Assembly: GCA_963844845.1 (NCBI GenBank)
Contig: CAWJPW010000004.1
Coordinates: 7,350 to 71,349, forward strand
Direction of reading: 5' to 3'
Length of the DNA: 64,000 nt
Origin: CAWJPW01 sp963844845
Lineage (GTDB): Bacteria > Acidobacteriota > Thermoanaerobaculia > Thermoanaerobaculales > Sulfomarinibacteraceae
In this document: positions 8,815 to 16,977 of the stretch, one piece after another
Layout of the letters: every line of letters starts with the position of its first letter
Position numbering within the stretch: position 1 is the first letter of the stretch
Notes under the pieces: generated by a model
Databases searched by the model: none
Seen by the model: the letters and a program-made list of their open reading frames with translations, nothing else
Told to the model about the DNA's origin: nothing
Made by a program: the position numbers and the translations under genes

Positions 8815-9714
8815 TCAGGGCAGCTGGAGCTCGGCGAGGACGGGGCGGTGGTCGGAGCCGCCGATGGGGAGCCTGCGGGCGGTGATCCGGGCGCCACGGG
8901 CGAAGAACCAGTCGACGTCGGGGACGAGGAGGCGCGGGGATGGCGCCTGGGTGAACCCCGCCCGGCGCAGCCGGCCGGCGGACTCCTCGAACGGCCCGAA
9001 GAAGGTGTTGAAATCGCCGGCGGCAACGAGGACGTCGGAATGAGAGGCCTCGGACGCAGTGAGCGCGAGCTCGAGCTGGCGCAGTCTGCCGCGCGGGCCG
9101 GTGGTGTTCTCGAGGTGGAGGTGAGCGACGCGGAGGAGCCGGGGACCGAGGCGGTAGTCGGTGAGCACGGCCACGCGGGCGATCCGATGTGCCGGTCCGA
9201 GCTTGGGGCGTGAGACCGGAGGCAGGGCCAGCAGCGTGGTCGCGACCGGTGCCTGCCACGACGCGGTGAGCTGGCCCGACGCCGTGAACGGGTAGTAGGA
9301 GCAGCGCTGCAGCACCCGGTGCATCGGTGCAAAGGTGAGGTGATAACCGGCCAGCGTATCGCTCACTTTCGCCAGCTCCAAGAACGCCTCGTGGGGATAC
9401 ACCGGAACCTCCTGAAGCAGTACGAGGTGGGGGCGGTGCTCCTGCACCAGGGCTGAGAGGCCGCGGGCGAGGGGAGCGAGGTCGTAGCCGCGATGGACGT
9501 TCCAGGACAGCAGGCGCAGGGTTCGAAATCCGTCCGCAGCGGGCGGTCCGGATGCCAGCGCTGTACGCGTGGAGACGGGGGGCGCCTCTCCCGGCTCACC
9601 ATCGGGCGGATGTAGCAGCGAGTGGAGCAGGTCGAAGACGATACGCAGTCGGGCGGCGTGCCTCTGGCGCGCGAACCCCGTGGGGCGCCGCGGTCTCCTC
9701 CCTGGCGTCCGCAT
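8815..9714 (-). CDS. Endonuclease/exonuclease/phosphatase (EEP) family protein
   Basis: 299-aa member of the DNase I/EEP fold. All signature motifs are in order: LLSWNVHRG (68-76, Asn72), VLLQEVPVY (98-106, catalytic Glu102), AAGDFN (Asp and Asn), VDWFF, and GSDHRPVLAEL at the C-terminus with the catalytic Asp-His. Family members hydrolyse phosphodiesters in DNA, RNA, sphingomyelin or inositol phosphates; the substrate here is unknown. The first 60 residues are basic and Pro-rich and precede the fold, so the true start may be internal (for example the GTG at residue 48). It lies 4 nt downstream of the M24 peptidase gene in the same orientation. Confidence 0.8.
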   Translation of the reverse strand: MRTPGRRPRRPTGFARQRHAARLRIVFDLLHSLLHPPDGEPGEAPPVSTRTALASGPPAADGFRTLRLLSWNVHRGYDLAPLARGLSALVQEHRPHLVLLQEVPVYPHEAFLELAKVSDTLAGYHLTFAPMHRVLQRCSYYPFTASGQLTASWQAPVATTLLALPPVSRPKLGPAHRIARVAVLTDYRLGPRLLRVAHLHLENTTGPRGRLRQLELALTASEASHSDVLVAAGDFNTFFGPFEESAGRLRRAGFTQAPSPRLLVPDVDWFFARGARITARRLPIGGSDHRPVLAELQLP

Positions 9715-9718
9715 GGCG

Positions 9719-10897
9719 CTAAACCACCGTCAGGTCCTCGGGGGTCACGGTGAGGTTCTCGGCGCCGTCCTCCCGCACCACGTAGGTGTTCTCGACGCCG
9801 ACGGCCCCGACCCCTGGGAAGAAGAACTTGGGCTCCACCGCGATGACGTGGCCGGCCTGAAGCGGCATCTCCTGGCGCGGCGCCAGGACCGGGAGCTCGT
9901 CGAGCTCGAGGCCCACGCCGTGGCCCACGAAGTGGACACGCTCGGCGCCGTAGCCCATGAACCGCTCCTCGAGCCCGGCGTTCGCCGCCACGGTGAGACA
10001 GCGGTCCCACAGCTCGGCTCCGGTGGCGCCCGGGCGGGCCTCTTTCTCGATCATGCGGTGCATCGAACGGGCGACATCGTGGGCGGCGGTTAGCTCGTGG
10101 GGGAGGGGACCCACCGAGAAGGTCCTGGTGGCATCGTGGATGTAGCCGTCGCGGGCGAGAGCGAAGTCGACGCACACGGGCACTCCGCGTCGGATTCGGC
10201 GGTGGCTGGCGCCGTAGGGCGCCGCCGGGGTGACACCCGCGCCGCCGAAGGGGGTGTCGGCGAAGCTGAAGGCGAGGGCGCTCGGGCCTGCGAGTACGTG
10301 AGCCCACGGGCACTCGAATCCGGTGGCGGCACGCCACCTCAGCATGCCCTGGAATCCGTGCCGGCGCTCGGCGGCCTCCACCACGATGGAGAGCTCGAGC
10401 TCCGTCATGTCCTCCCGCAGCGCCTCGGCCACGGCGGTGAAGACCGCGTCAGCCGCACGCGCCGCGCCGCGCACGGCCGCGATCTCCAGCTCGCTCTTGC
10501 GCGCCCGGATGATGCGGGTCGCCGGGCCGGCATCGCTGATCTCGCCGACCCCGGGGAGCAGCCTCTGGTAGCGGCGGAACAGGCTCACCGGCAGGATGTC
10601 CAGCTCCATGCCGATCCGTTCCGCAGCGCCGATGACGCCGGCCAAGGAGCGCAGACTGTCGAGCTGGCGGATCTCGACAAGGGCGGACTCGGCGCGGGCG
10701 CGCTCGAAAACGCGGCGGACCAGCAGAATCGGTTCGCCCGCGGCGGGCACCCAGAGGTGGGCCTGCTGGGCCGTACCGGCGAAGTAGAGCAGGCTGGTGG
10801 TCCCGTGCAGAAGAGCTCCGTCGACCTGGTCGTCGGCGAGGCGGTGCTGCAGCTCGGCAATACGCCGTGAGAGCTCGTCGGCTGGTACGAACGGCAT
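9719..10897 (-). CDS. M24-family metallopeptidase (Xaa-Pro aminopeptidase type)
   Basis: 392-aa two-domain protein: creatinase N-terminal domain (1-135) and pita-bread M24 domain (145-385). The five expected dimetal ligands are seen in VCVDFALARDGYIHDATRTF (two Asp), HFVGHGVGLELDE (His), VEPKFFFPG (Glu) and GVENTYVV (Glu). Xaa-Pro aminopeptidases release N-terminal residues preceding proline. The ATG at 10897 has a perfect AGGAGGT seven bases upstream. It heads a two-gene unit with the EEP protein and is divergent from the amidase gene. Confidence 0.9.
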   Translation of the reverse strand: MPFVPADELSRRIAELQHRLADDQVDGALLHGTTSLLYFAGTAQQAHLWVPAAGEPILLVRRVFERARAESALVEIRQLDSLRSLAGVIGAAERIGMELDILPVSLFRRYQRLLPGVGEISDAGPATRIIRARKSELEIAAVRGAARAADAVFTAVAEALREDMTELELSIVVEAAERRHGFQGMLRWRAATGFECPWAHVLAGPSALAFSFADTPFGGAGVTPAAPYGASHRRIRRGVPVCVDFALARDGYIHDATRTFSVGPLPHELTAAHDVARSMHRMIEKEARPGATGAELWDRCLTVAANAGLEERFMGYGAERVHFVGHGVGLELDELPVLAPRQEMPLQAGHVIAVEPKFFFPGVGAVGVENTYVVREDGAENLTVTPEDLTVV

Positions 10898-10930
10898 GAA
10901 ACCTCCTGTGGATCGGCCCGACGGGACCGG

Positions 10931-10976
10931 TCCCCATCGTAGAACGGTCTACGGGGAGCCGGCATGCCGCCGGCTG
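10931..10976. promoter_or_regulatory. Two adjacent inverted repeats in the divergent peptidase-amidase spacer
   Basis: The 142-bp spacer between the divergent M24 and amidase genes holds CGTAGA-ACGG-TCTACG flanked by TCCCC and GGGGA (10931-10957, 2-nt bulge on one side), followed immediately by AGCCGGC-5-GCCGGCT (about 10957-10976). The position suggests operator sites or mRNA leader hairpins. I saw no strong sigma-70 boxes. Confidence 0.35.
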
Positions 10977-11039
10977 CGACCCCCGGGAGCCTTCTGGTAG
11001 ATTGGCGGGAGAGGTTGCCAGCGGTGACGGAGGTCGGCG

Positions 11040-12542
11040 ATGTCCCTGCCCCTTCCGGAGTACGAGTCCTTCGACGCCCTCGGGCTCGCCCGGCTGGCGC
11101 GTTCGGGGGAGGTGTCGCCCAGCGAGCTGGTGGAGGCGGCCCTGGTTCGCATCGACGCCCGCAACCCCGCGCTCAACGCGGTGGTGCACCGAGCAGACGG
11201 TGCCGCCCGGGCGCAGGCGCGCGGGCCGCTACCCGAGGGACCGTTTCGCGGCGTTCCCTTTCTGCTCAAGGACCTTCTCGCGGCGTGGAAGGGTCATCCG
11301 CTCACCTCCGCGTGCCGCTTCCTGGCCGGCTTCGTCCCGGACCATGACAGCGAGCTGGTGCGGCGTCACCACGCCGCCGGCCTGGTGCTTCTGGGCCGAA
11401 CGAACACGCCGGAGCTCGGCATCATGGGGGTCACCGAGCCCAAGCTCTACGGACCCACGCGCAACCCGTGGAACCTCGCCCACACCCCGGGGGGCTCCAG
11501 CGGCGGCTCGGCCGCGGCGGTGGCAGCGGGCCTGGTGCCAATGGCGCACGGTGGCGACGGCGGCGGCTCCATCCGCATCCCGGCGTCCTGCTGCGGGCTC
11601 TTCGGTCTCAAACCGACGCGGGGGCGCAACCCCCTGGGGCCCGATGTGGGCGAGGCGTGGGCGGGGCTGGTGCAGGAGCACGGGCTGACCCGCAGCGTGC
11701 GCGACAGCGCCGCCCTGCTCGACGCCACCTGCGGGCCGGATCTGGGTGCGCCCTACGCCGCCCCGGTGCCTGAGCGGCGATTCCTCGAGGAGGTGGGTGC
11801 TCCCGCGGGGCGCCTGCGCGTCGCCTTTTCGACCGGGTCCCTGTTCGGGGAGCACACTCATCCCGAGTGCCGGGCAGCGGTGGAGGAGTCGGCCGCGCTG
11901 TTGAGGGAGCTGGGACACGACGTGGAGGAGGCCGCGCCCGAGTTCAATCGCGATCAGCTGCGCCACGCCTACCTGACGGTGGTGGCGGTGGGCACGGCGC
12001 GAGGGATCGATCTCGCGGGCTCCGCCGTGGGCCGGCGGCCCAAGGCCGCCGACTTCGAGCCGGCTACCTGGCTGCTCGGGCTCATCGGCTGGAAGCTGAG
12101 TGGCGCCCGCTACCTGGCCGCCCTGGATCTCACCTACGCCGCCGCGCGTCAGGTGGCCGCCTTCTTCCAGCGCTACGACCTCCTGCTCACCAGCACCATG
12201 GCCTATCCTCCCGCGCTCATCGGTGAGCTCGACCCCTCCCGGGTCGAAGCGGCGGCTATGGCCGTGCTGCGCGCCGTTCCCGCGAAGCGGCTGCTACTCA
12301 CGGCCCTCGACCGCCTGGCTGCGGAGGCGCTGGAACGCACCGCCAACACGATGCTCTTCAACCAGACCGGCCAGCCGGCCATGTCGGTGCCGCTCCACTG
12401 GACCAACGATGGCCTGCCCATCGGCGTACAGATCGCCGCCCGCACCGGAGCCGAAGCCACCCTGTTCCGCGTCGCCGCCCAGCTGGAGGAGGCCCGGCCG
12501 TGGTTCGGCCGGCGGCCACCCCTCTTCGATCCCGCGGGCTGA
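11040..12542 (+). CDS. Amidase-signature family hydrolase
   Basis: 500-aa amidase of the GatA/FAAH fold. The Ser-cisSer-Lys triad is visible: Lys77 in PFLLKDLL, the Gly/Ser loop GGSSGGSAAA (151-160) with the cis-Ser, and Ser177 in GDGGGSIRIPAS. It cleaves linear amides. It is probably a stand-alone amidase rather than GatA, because no gatC or gatB neighbours exist and the usual GTDT before GGS is GGDG here. The ATG at 11040 follows GGAGGTCGGCG. It is divergent from the M24 peptidase gene and convergent with the DUF255 gene. Confidence 0.85.
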   Translation: MSLPLPEYESFDALGLARLARSGEVSPSELVEAALVRIDARNPALNAVVHRADGAARAQARGPLPEGPFRGVPFLLKDLLAAWKGHPLTSACRFLAGFVPDHDSELVRRHHAAGLVLLGRTNTPELGIMGVTEPKLYGPTRNPWNLAHTPGGSSGGSAAAVAAGLVPMAHGGDGGGSIRIPASCCGLFGLKPTRGRNPLGPDVGEAWAGLVQEHGLTRSVRDSAALLDATCGPDLGAPYAAPVPERRFLEEVGAPAGRLRVAFSTGSLFGEHTHPECRAAVEESAALLRELGHDVEEAAPEFNRDQLRHAYLTVVAVGTARGIDLAGSAVGRRPKAADFEPATWLLGLIGWKLSGARYLAALDLTYAAARQVAAFFQRYDLLLTSTMAYPPALIGELDPSRVEAAAMAVLRAVPAKRLLLTALDRLAAEALERTANTMLFNQTGQPAMSVPLHWTNDGLPIGVQIAARTGAEATLFRVAAQLEEARPWFGRRPPLFDPAG

Positions 12543-12622
12543 GGTCATCGACCGCTGCAATGTGGGTGGCCGGAATGAAGCGCGCCCGAGCCTCCAGTGG
12601 CCCTCGAGTGATTCGCGAGCCC

Positions 12623-14710
12623 TCACTCGTCTGCCGAGGTCGACAGGAGTTGGGCGAGGGCATGGGCCTGGGTCACGGGCAGCTGGCAGCGAAAGTCGCG
12701 GCAGGCGTAGGCAGTGGCCTTACCCGCCACCGTTTCGTACGCGGCGGCGAAGGGCGCGACTCGCCGCACCGTCTCGCCGGCAGGTCCCTGAGGCACCAGA
12801 AGGACCCCTGTGCCCGGCGGCGCGTGGGTGCGGGTCGCGGCGAGGAGGTCGCGGGTGTCCGCGGCGCCCGGCTCGCCGACCACCACGACCTGGAGGGACG
12901 GCGAGGCGGCCTCGTCCATGACTGTGAGCAGGAACGAGAACCCGGCGGGCGCCTGCCGGAGGGCCGCGGCGAAGGCGGGGGGGATGGCGGCGGCGCGCTC
13001 CTCGAGGTCAGCGCGGCCGGTGAGACGGGCGAGGCGCACGAGGACCAGCGCGGCCACCGAGTTGCCCGAAGGGGAGGCGCCGTCGTAGGCGTCCTTGGGC
13101 CGCACCAGGAGCGGTTCGGCGTCGGCGGCGGTGAGGAAGAAACCGCCGTCGTCGTCGTCCCAGAAGCGCTCGAGCATCGCCTCTGCGAGCTCCACGGCCA
13201 GCACGAGACGAGCGGGCTCGAGAGTGGCGTCGTAGAGCTCCGTGAGGCCCCAGCACAGGCAGGCATAGTCGTCGAGGAAGCCCGGTACCGCCGCCTCTCC
13301 GGCTCGGTAGCGGTGGAGCAGGGTCCCATTCGGGAGGTGCAGACGGGTCAGCAGGAAGTCTGCGGCGGCGGCTGCTCGCTCCACCCAGGAGGGCTCGCCC
13401 AGTACGGCTCCGGCGCGGGCGATGGCGGCGATTGCGAGGCCGTTCCAGTCGGTGAGGATCTTGTCGTCGCAGAGTGGCCGCGGCCGTCGCGAGCGCGCTG
13501 CCAGCAGAGTGTCGGTGATCCTGGCCATCCGCTCCCGCAGTGACGCCTCGTCAAGCTCGAGCCGGCCGGCGGCGTCGGCGAGGGAGTGGGGCAGGTGGAG
13601 GATGTTGCGGCTGGTCTCACCACCGCTGACCTCGTCGCGGAAGTTACCCGCCTCGGTGACGCCCCACACCTGAGCCGCGAGCTTCACGTCCTCGGGGCCG
13701 AGCTGTTCGGCAAGCTCCGCCAGGCTCCATACGTAGAAGCGGCCCTCCTCGCCGTCGCTGTCGGCGTCCTCGGCCGAGTAGAAGGCGCCGCCAGCGTCGG
13801 TCATGTCGCGCTCTAGGTAGCCGACGATGTCGCGCACGAGCTCGGCGTGGCGGGGGTCCCGGGTCGCGCGGAAGGCCCCGGTTCCGGCGAGAAGCATCAT
13901 CGCTTGGTCGTAGAGCATCTTCTCGAAGTGCGGTACCAGCCACTCGCGGTCGGTGGAGTAGCGGTGGAAGCCGCCGCCCAGGTGGTCGTGGATTCCGCCC
14001 CGCCACATGGCATCGAGGGTAGTCTCGACCATCGCCAGGGTGTGGGCGTCGCCGGCCTTTCGCCAGCGCCGGAGAAGAAGCAACAGGTTGTGGGGCGATG
14101 GGAACTTGGGCGCTGAGCCGAAGCCGCCATGGGCGGCGTCGAAGCGCACGGCGAGTGCGGCAGCCGCCTCGGCCACCAGCTCCCCGTCCACGTCGCCGCT
14201 GCGGGGCGCAGCCGCAGCCTCCAGGTGGCGGGTGATCTCCGCCGCCGAGCTCTCGAGCGTGGCGCGCTTCTCCCACCACATCTTCCGGATCTTCGGCACC
14301 AGCTCCATCACCCCGGGTCGCCCCCAGCGACCCTGGCGGGGCAGGTAGGTTGCGGCGTAGAAGGGCCTGCGGTCGGGGGTCATGACGATGGTGAGGGGCC
14401 AGCCGCCGCTCCCGGTGAGGAGCTGGCAGACCGTCATGTAGACTTGGTCCACGTCGGGGCGCTCCTCGCGGTCGACCTTCACGCAGACGAATGCGTCGTT
14501 GAGCAGCCCCGCGGTTTCCGGGTCCTCGAAGGACTCGTGCGCCATCACGTGGCACCAATGGCAAGTGGCATAGCCGATGGAGAGGAAGACGGGCCGGTCC
14601 TCGGCATGGGCTCGGGCAAACGCCTCTTCGCCCCACGGGTACCAGTCCACCGGGTTGTCGGCATGCTGCAGGAGGTAGGGGCTGCTCTCGCCCGCGAGTC
14701 GGTTGGCCAT
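12623..14710 (-). CDS. DUF255 thioredoxin-domain protein (YyaL/SSP411 family)
   Basis: 695-aa cytosolic protein. It begins with the family hallmark (residues 1-26, ending in NPVDWYPWG), followed by a thioredoxin-like domain with CHWC at 50-53, then a long alpha/alpha-barrel resembling N-acylglucosamine 2-epimerases and glucosaminidases. Bacterial members are widespread, but their biochemical role is not settled. I chose the ATG at 14710, where homology starts and GGAGG lies upstream; the frame stays open to 15172, but that is the antisense shadow of rluD. It is the last gene of the ileS-lspA-lgt-rluD operon, 32 nt after rluD. Confidence 0.88.
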   Translation of the reverse strand: MANRLAGESSPYLLQHADNPVDWYPWGEEAFARAHAEDRPVFLSIGYATCHWCHVMAHESFEDPETAGLLNDAFVCVKVDREERPDVDQVYMTVCQLLTGSGGWPLTIVMTPDRRPFYAATYLPRQGRWGRPGVMELVPKIRKMWWEKRATLESSAAEITRHLEAAAAPRSGDVDGELVAEAAAALAVRFDAAHGGFGSAPKFPSPHNLLLLLRRWRKAGDAHTLAMVETTLDAMWRGGIHDHLGGGFHRYSTDREWLVPHFEKMLYDQAMMLLAGTGAFRATRDPRHAELVRDIVGYLERDMTDAGGAFYSAEDADSDGEEGRFYVWSLAELAEQLGPEDVKLAAQVWGVTEAGNFRDEVSGGETSRNILHLPHSLADAAGRLELDEASLRERMARITDTLLAARSRRPRPLCDDKILTDWNGLAIAAIARAGAVLGEPSWVERAAAAADFLLTRLHLPNGTLLHRYRAGEAAVPGFLDDYACLCWGLTELYDATLEPARLVLAVELAEAMLERFWDDDDGGFFLTAADAEPLLVRPKDAYDGASPSGNSVAALVLVRLARLTGRADLEERAAAIPPAFAAALRQAPAGFSFLLTVMDEAASPSLQVVVVGEPGAADTRDLLAATRTHAPPGTGVLLVPQGPAGETVRRVAPFAAAYETVAGKATAYACRDFRCQLPVTQAHALAQLLSTSADE

Positions 14711-14742
14711 GGTGGTGCCCGCAACCTCCGCTGCATCCCCTC

Positions 14743-15693
14743 CTATTCCGAGCCGCGGAGGGTCTCGACCAGGGCCCGGAGGTCGTCGGGCAGAGGCGCC
14801 TCGAACGCAACTCGGGCACCGGTGATCGGGTGGTCGAAGGCGATCCGCCACGCGTGTAGGGCCTGCCGGGGGAAGGCGCGGCAGGCGGCGGCCGCGGCAG
14901 GCTCGGTGACGTTGCGCCACTGGCGACCGGCGTAGAGGCGGTCGCCCACCAGGGCGTGGCCGGCGTGGGCCATGTGCACTCGGATCTGGTGGGTCCGGCC
15001 GGTGACCGGGCGGCAGGCCAGGGTCGCCGTTCCGGGGAAGGTCTCGAGCACCTCGTACAGGGTTCGGGCTTGGCGGCCGGACGCCACTACCGCCATGCGC
15101 TTCCGCTCCGACGGATGGCGACCGATGGCGCCCTCGACCACCCCCTCGCGCCCCTCGGGTACCCCGTAGCACACCGCGAAGTAGGTCTTGGACACGGTGC
15201 GCCGGCGGAAGGCCAGGGACAGGCGCTGGTGGGCCGAGTCGCTCTTGGCCACGACCATGACCCCGGATGTATCCTTGTCGAGGCGATGGACGATGCCAGG
15301 CCGCTCGACTCCGCCGATGGCGGACAGGTCGGTGCAGTGGTGGAGCAGGGCGTTGACGAGCGTGCCGGAGGGATTGCCGGCGGCAGGGTGGATCACCAGC
15401 CCCGCCGGCTTGTTGACGACGAGGATGTCCTCGTCCTCGTAGACGATGTCCAGGGGAATCGCCTCGGGCGCGGCGTCGGGACGGGTGGCCTCCGGCTCAT
15501 CCACCTCGATGAGATCACCGGAAGCGACAACCGTGGAAGGCTTGCCGGCTCGGCCTGCCACCAGCACGCACTCGGCGTCGATGAGCCGGCGCGCATGGGA
15601 TCTGGTCCACTCGGGATGGAGCAGCGCCAGCGTGCGGTCGAGACGGAGTCCCGCGCACGCCTCGGGCACGGTGAAGCTGTGCCGGGTGCTCAC
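14743..15693 (-). CDS. rluD: Large-subunit-type 23S rRNA pseudouridine synthase, RluD family
   Basis: 316-aa enzyme that isomerises uridine to pseudouridine in RNA. It has an N-terminal S4 RNA-binding domain (residues 7-65) and a catalytic domain with HRLDKDTSG at 136-144 (Asp139 catalytic), plus VVNKPAGLVIHP (92-103) and GRTHQIRVHMAHAGHALVGD. The GTG at 15693 overlaps the lgt stop as GTGA, giving coupling and an RluD-like length; an in-frame ATG at 15732 is a possible alternative. Whether it is RluD, RluC or RluB cannot be settled from sequence alone. Confidence 0.88.
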   Translation of the reverse strand: MSTRHSFTVPEACAGLRLDRTLALLHPEWTRSHARRLIDAECVLVAGRAGKPSTVVASGDLIEVDEPEATRPDAAPEAIPLDIVYEDEDILVVNKPAGLVIHPAAGNPSGTLVNALLHHCTDLSAIGGVERPGIVHRLDKDTSGVMVVAKSDSAHQRLSLAFRRRTVSKTYFAVCYGVPEGREGVVEGAIGRHPSERKRMAVVASGRQARTLYEVLETFPGTATLACRPVTGRTHQIRVHMAHAGHALVGDRLYAGRQWRNVTEPAAAAACRAFPRQALHAWRIAFDHPITGARVAFEAPLPDDLRALVETLRGSE

Positions 15694-16484
15694 CGTCCCG
15701 GCGCAGGGTTTTTGCGGCGCCGTGACAGCCATGCGTGGATTCCCACGCCGGTCGCCACCATCAACAGCCCGATGAACTGGCTGGTGGAGAGGAGGCCGCC
15801 GAAGACGAAACCGCGGATCTCGTCGCCGCGGGTGAACTCGAGGAAGAAGCGCCCGCCGCCGTACCCGATGAGGTAGGTGGCAAAGACCCGCCCGGCGGTG
15901 AGGCCGCGGCGGAAGAGTGCGGCGAGCACGACGTAGAGGGCGAGGTCGAACAGCCCCTCGTAGATCGGGTAGGGGTGCAGGGGGACGCCCAGCGGTGTGC
16001 CCACGTTGGCCTGGGCCTGCGGGTTGGTGTACGTGATCGCCCACGGCAGCGAGCAGCGTGCGCCCCAGCAGCAGCCCGCCATGAGACAGCCAACCCGGCC
16101 AATCGCCTGGCCCAGCGCCACCGACGGCACCAGGACGTCTGCGGTGGGTAGGAAATGCAGGCGGTAGCGCCGCATCAGCACCGCTGCTGCGGCGATTCCG
16201 GCGAGGAGCCCGCCGAGAAAGACGCCGCCGGCGCGCAGTACGCCGCCCAGCTCGGCGGGGTGCCGCAGGTAGCGCGGCAGCTCGACGATGACCAGGAGCA
16301 GCTTGGAGCCCAGCAGGGCCCAGATCACCAGCCACAGGGCCAAGTCGACCAGTCGGGGGGCGTCCTGCCCGGACTGCTGAGCGCGCAGCTTGAGGGTCCA
16401 CACCGCCAGCGCCACGGCGACGATGAGCATGACGCCGTAGGTGGGAATCTGGATGAAGCCGAGGTCAATCAGGATCGGATGCAT
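15690..16484 (-). CDS. lgt: Prolipoprotein diacylglyceryl transferase
   Basis: 264-aa inner-membrane enzyme with about seven hydrophobic segments. It transfers a diacylglyceryl group from phosphatidylglycerol to the lipobox Cys of prolipoproteins, the first maturation step. The Lgt signature is present as GRVGCLMAGCCWG (129-141), with the essential Arg130. The N-terminus (MHPILIDLGFIQIPTYGVML) is canonical. It overlaps lspA, which performs the next step, by 20 nt, and couples to rluD through GTGA. Confidence 0.95.
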   Translation of the reverse strand: MHPILIDLGFIQIPTYGVMLIVAVALAVWTLKLRAQQSGQDAPRLVDLALWLVIWALLGSKLLLVIVELPRYLRHPAELGGVLRAGGVFLGGLLAGIAAAAVLMRRYRLHFLPTADVLVPSVALGQAIGRVGCLMAGCCWGARCSLPWAITYTNPQAQANVGTPLGVPLHPYPIYEGLFDLALYVVLAALFRRGLTAGRVFATYLIGYGGGRFFLEFTRGDEIRGFVFGGLLSTSQFIGLLMVATGVGIHAWLSRRRKNPAPGR

Positions 16485-16977
16485 CGTTCTCCTCGGCCCC
16501 CGCGGGTCGGCGCCGCAGCTCGTTGGCGACCAGGAAGACCGCCCCCACCGTTATGGCGCTGTCGGCGACGTTGAAGTCCGGCCACGAGTACACGCGCTCG
16601 CCCAACTGCACCCACACGTGGATGAAGTCCACCACCCAGCCGTAGAGCAGACGGTCCACCAGGTTGCCCACTGCTCCGCCGAGGATGAGGCCGAGCCCGA
16701 CGGCGGCGAACGCCGAACCGTGGGCGTGGCGGTAGGCGATGACGGCAATGAAGACCACCGCCGCGAGGATGACGATCTGCAGCAGCCGCTGGCCGAGCGG
16801 GCCGCCGTCGGCGAAGAGGGAGAAGGCGATGCCCCGGTTGTGGACGTGAACTACCGCGAGGCCAGGGAAGACCGGGACGAAACCGCCCTCGGGGAGCGTT
16901 CGCAGCACCGCCATCTTGGTGATCCGGTCGAGGACCAGCACCAGTGTGGCGAGGAACCAGGGTAGCGTCCGCCGCAT
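16465..16977 (-). CDS. lspA: Lipoprotein signal peptidase (signal peptidase II)
   Basis: 170-aa membrane aspartic protease that removes lipoprotein signal peptides after Lgt has acted. Four hydrophobic segments are visible. The catalytic Asp pair is Asp117 in VVDFIHVW and Asp139 in FNVADSAI, following the conserved GNLVDRLLYG (104-113). Its ATG overlaps the ileS stop in TGATG, and its 3' end overlaps lgt, so ileS-lspA-lgt are tightly coupled. ileS-lspA adjacency is common in bacteria. Confidence 0.95.
   Translation of the reverse strand: MRRTLPWFLATLVLVLDRITKMAVLRTLPEGGFVPVFPGLAVVHVHNRGIAFSLFADGGPLGQRLLQIVILAAVVFIAVIAYRHAHGSAFAAVGLGLILGGAVGNLVDRLLYGWVVDFIHVWVQLGERVYSWPDFNVADSAITVGAVFLVANELRRRPAGAEENDASDPD

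Noticed and set aside
14711..15172. N-terminal extension of the DUF255 frame
   Set aside because: Homology and the ribosome site begin at 14710; the extension is the shadow of rluD in another frame.
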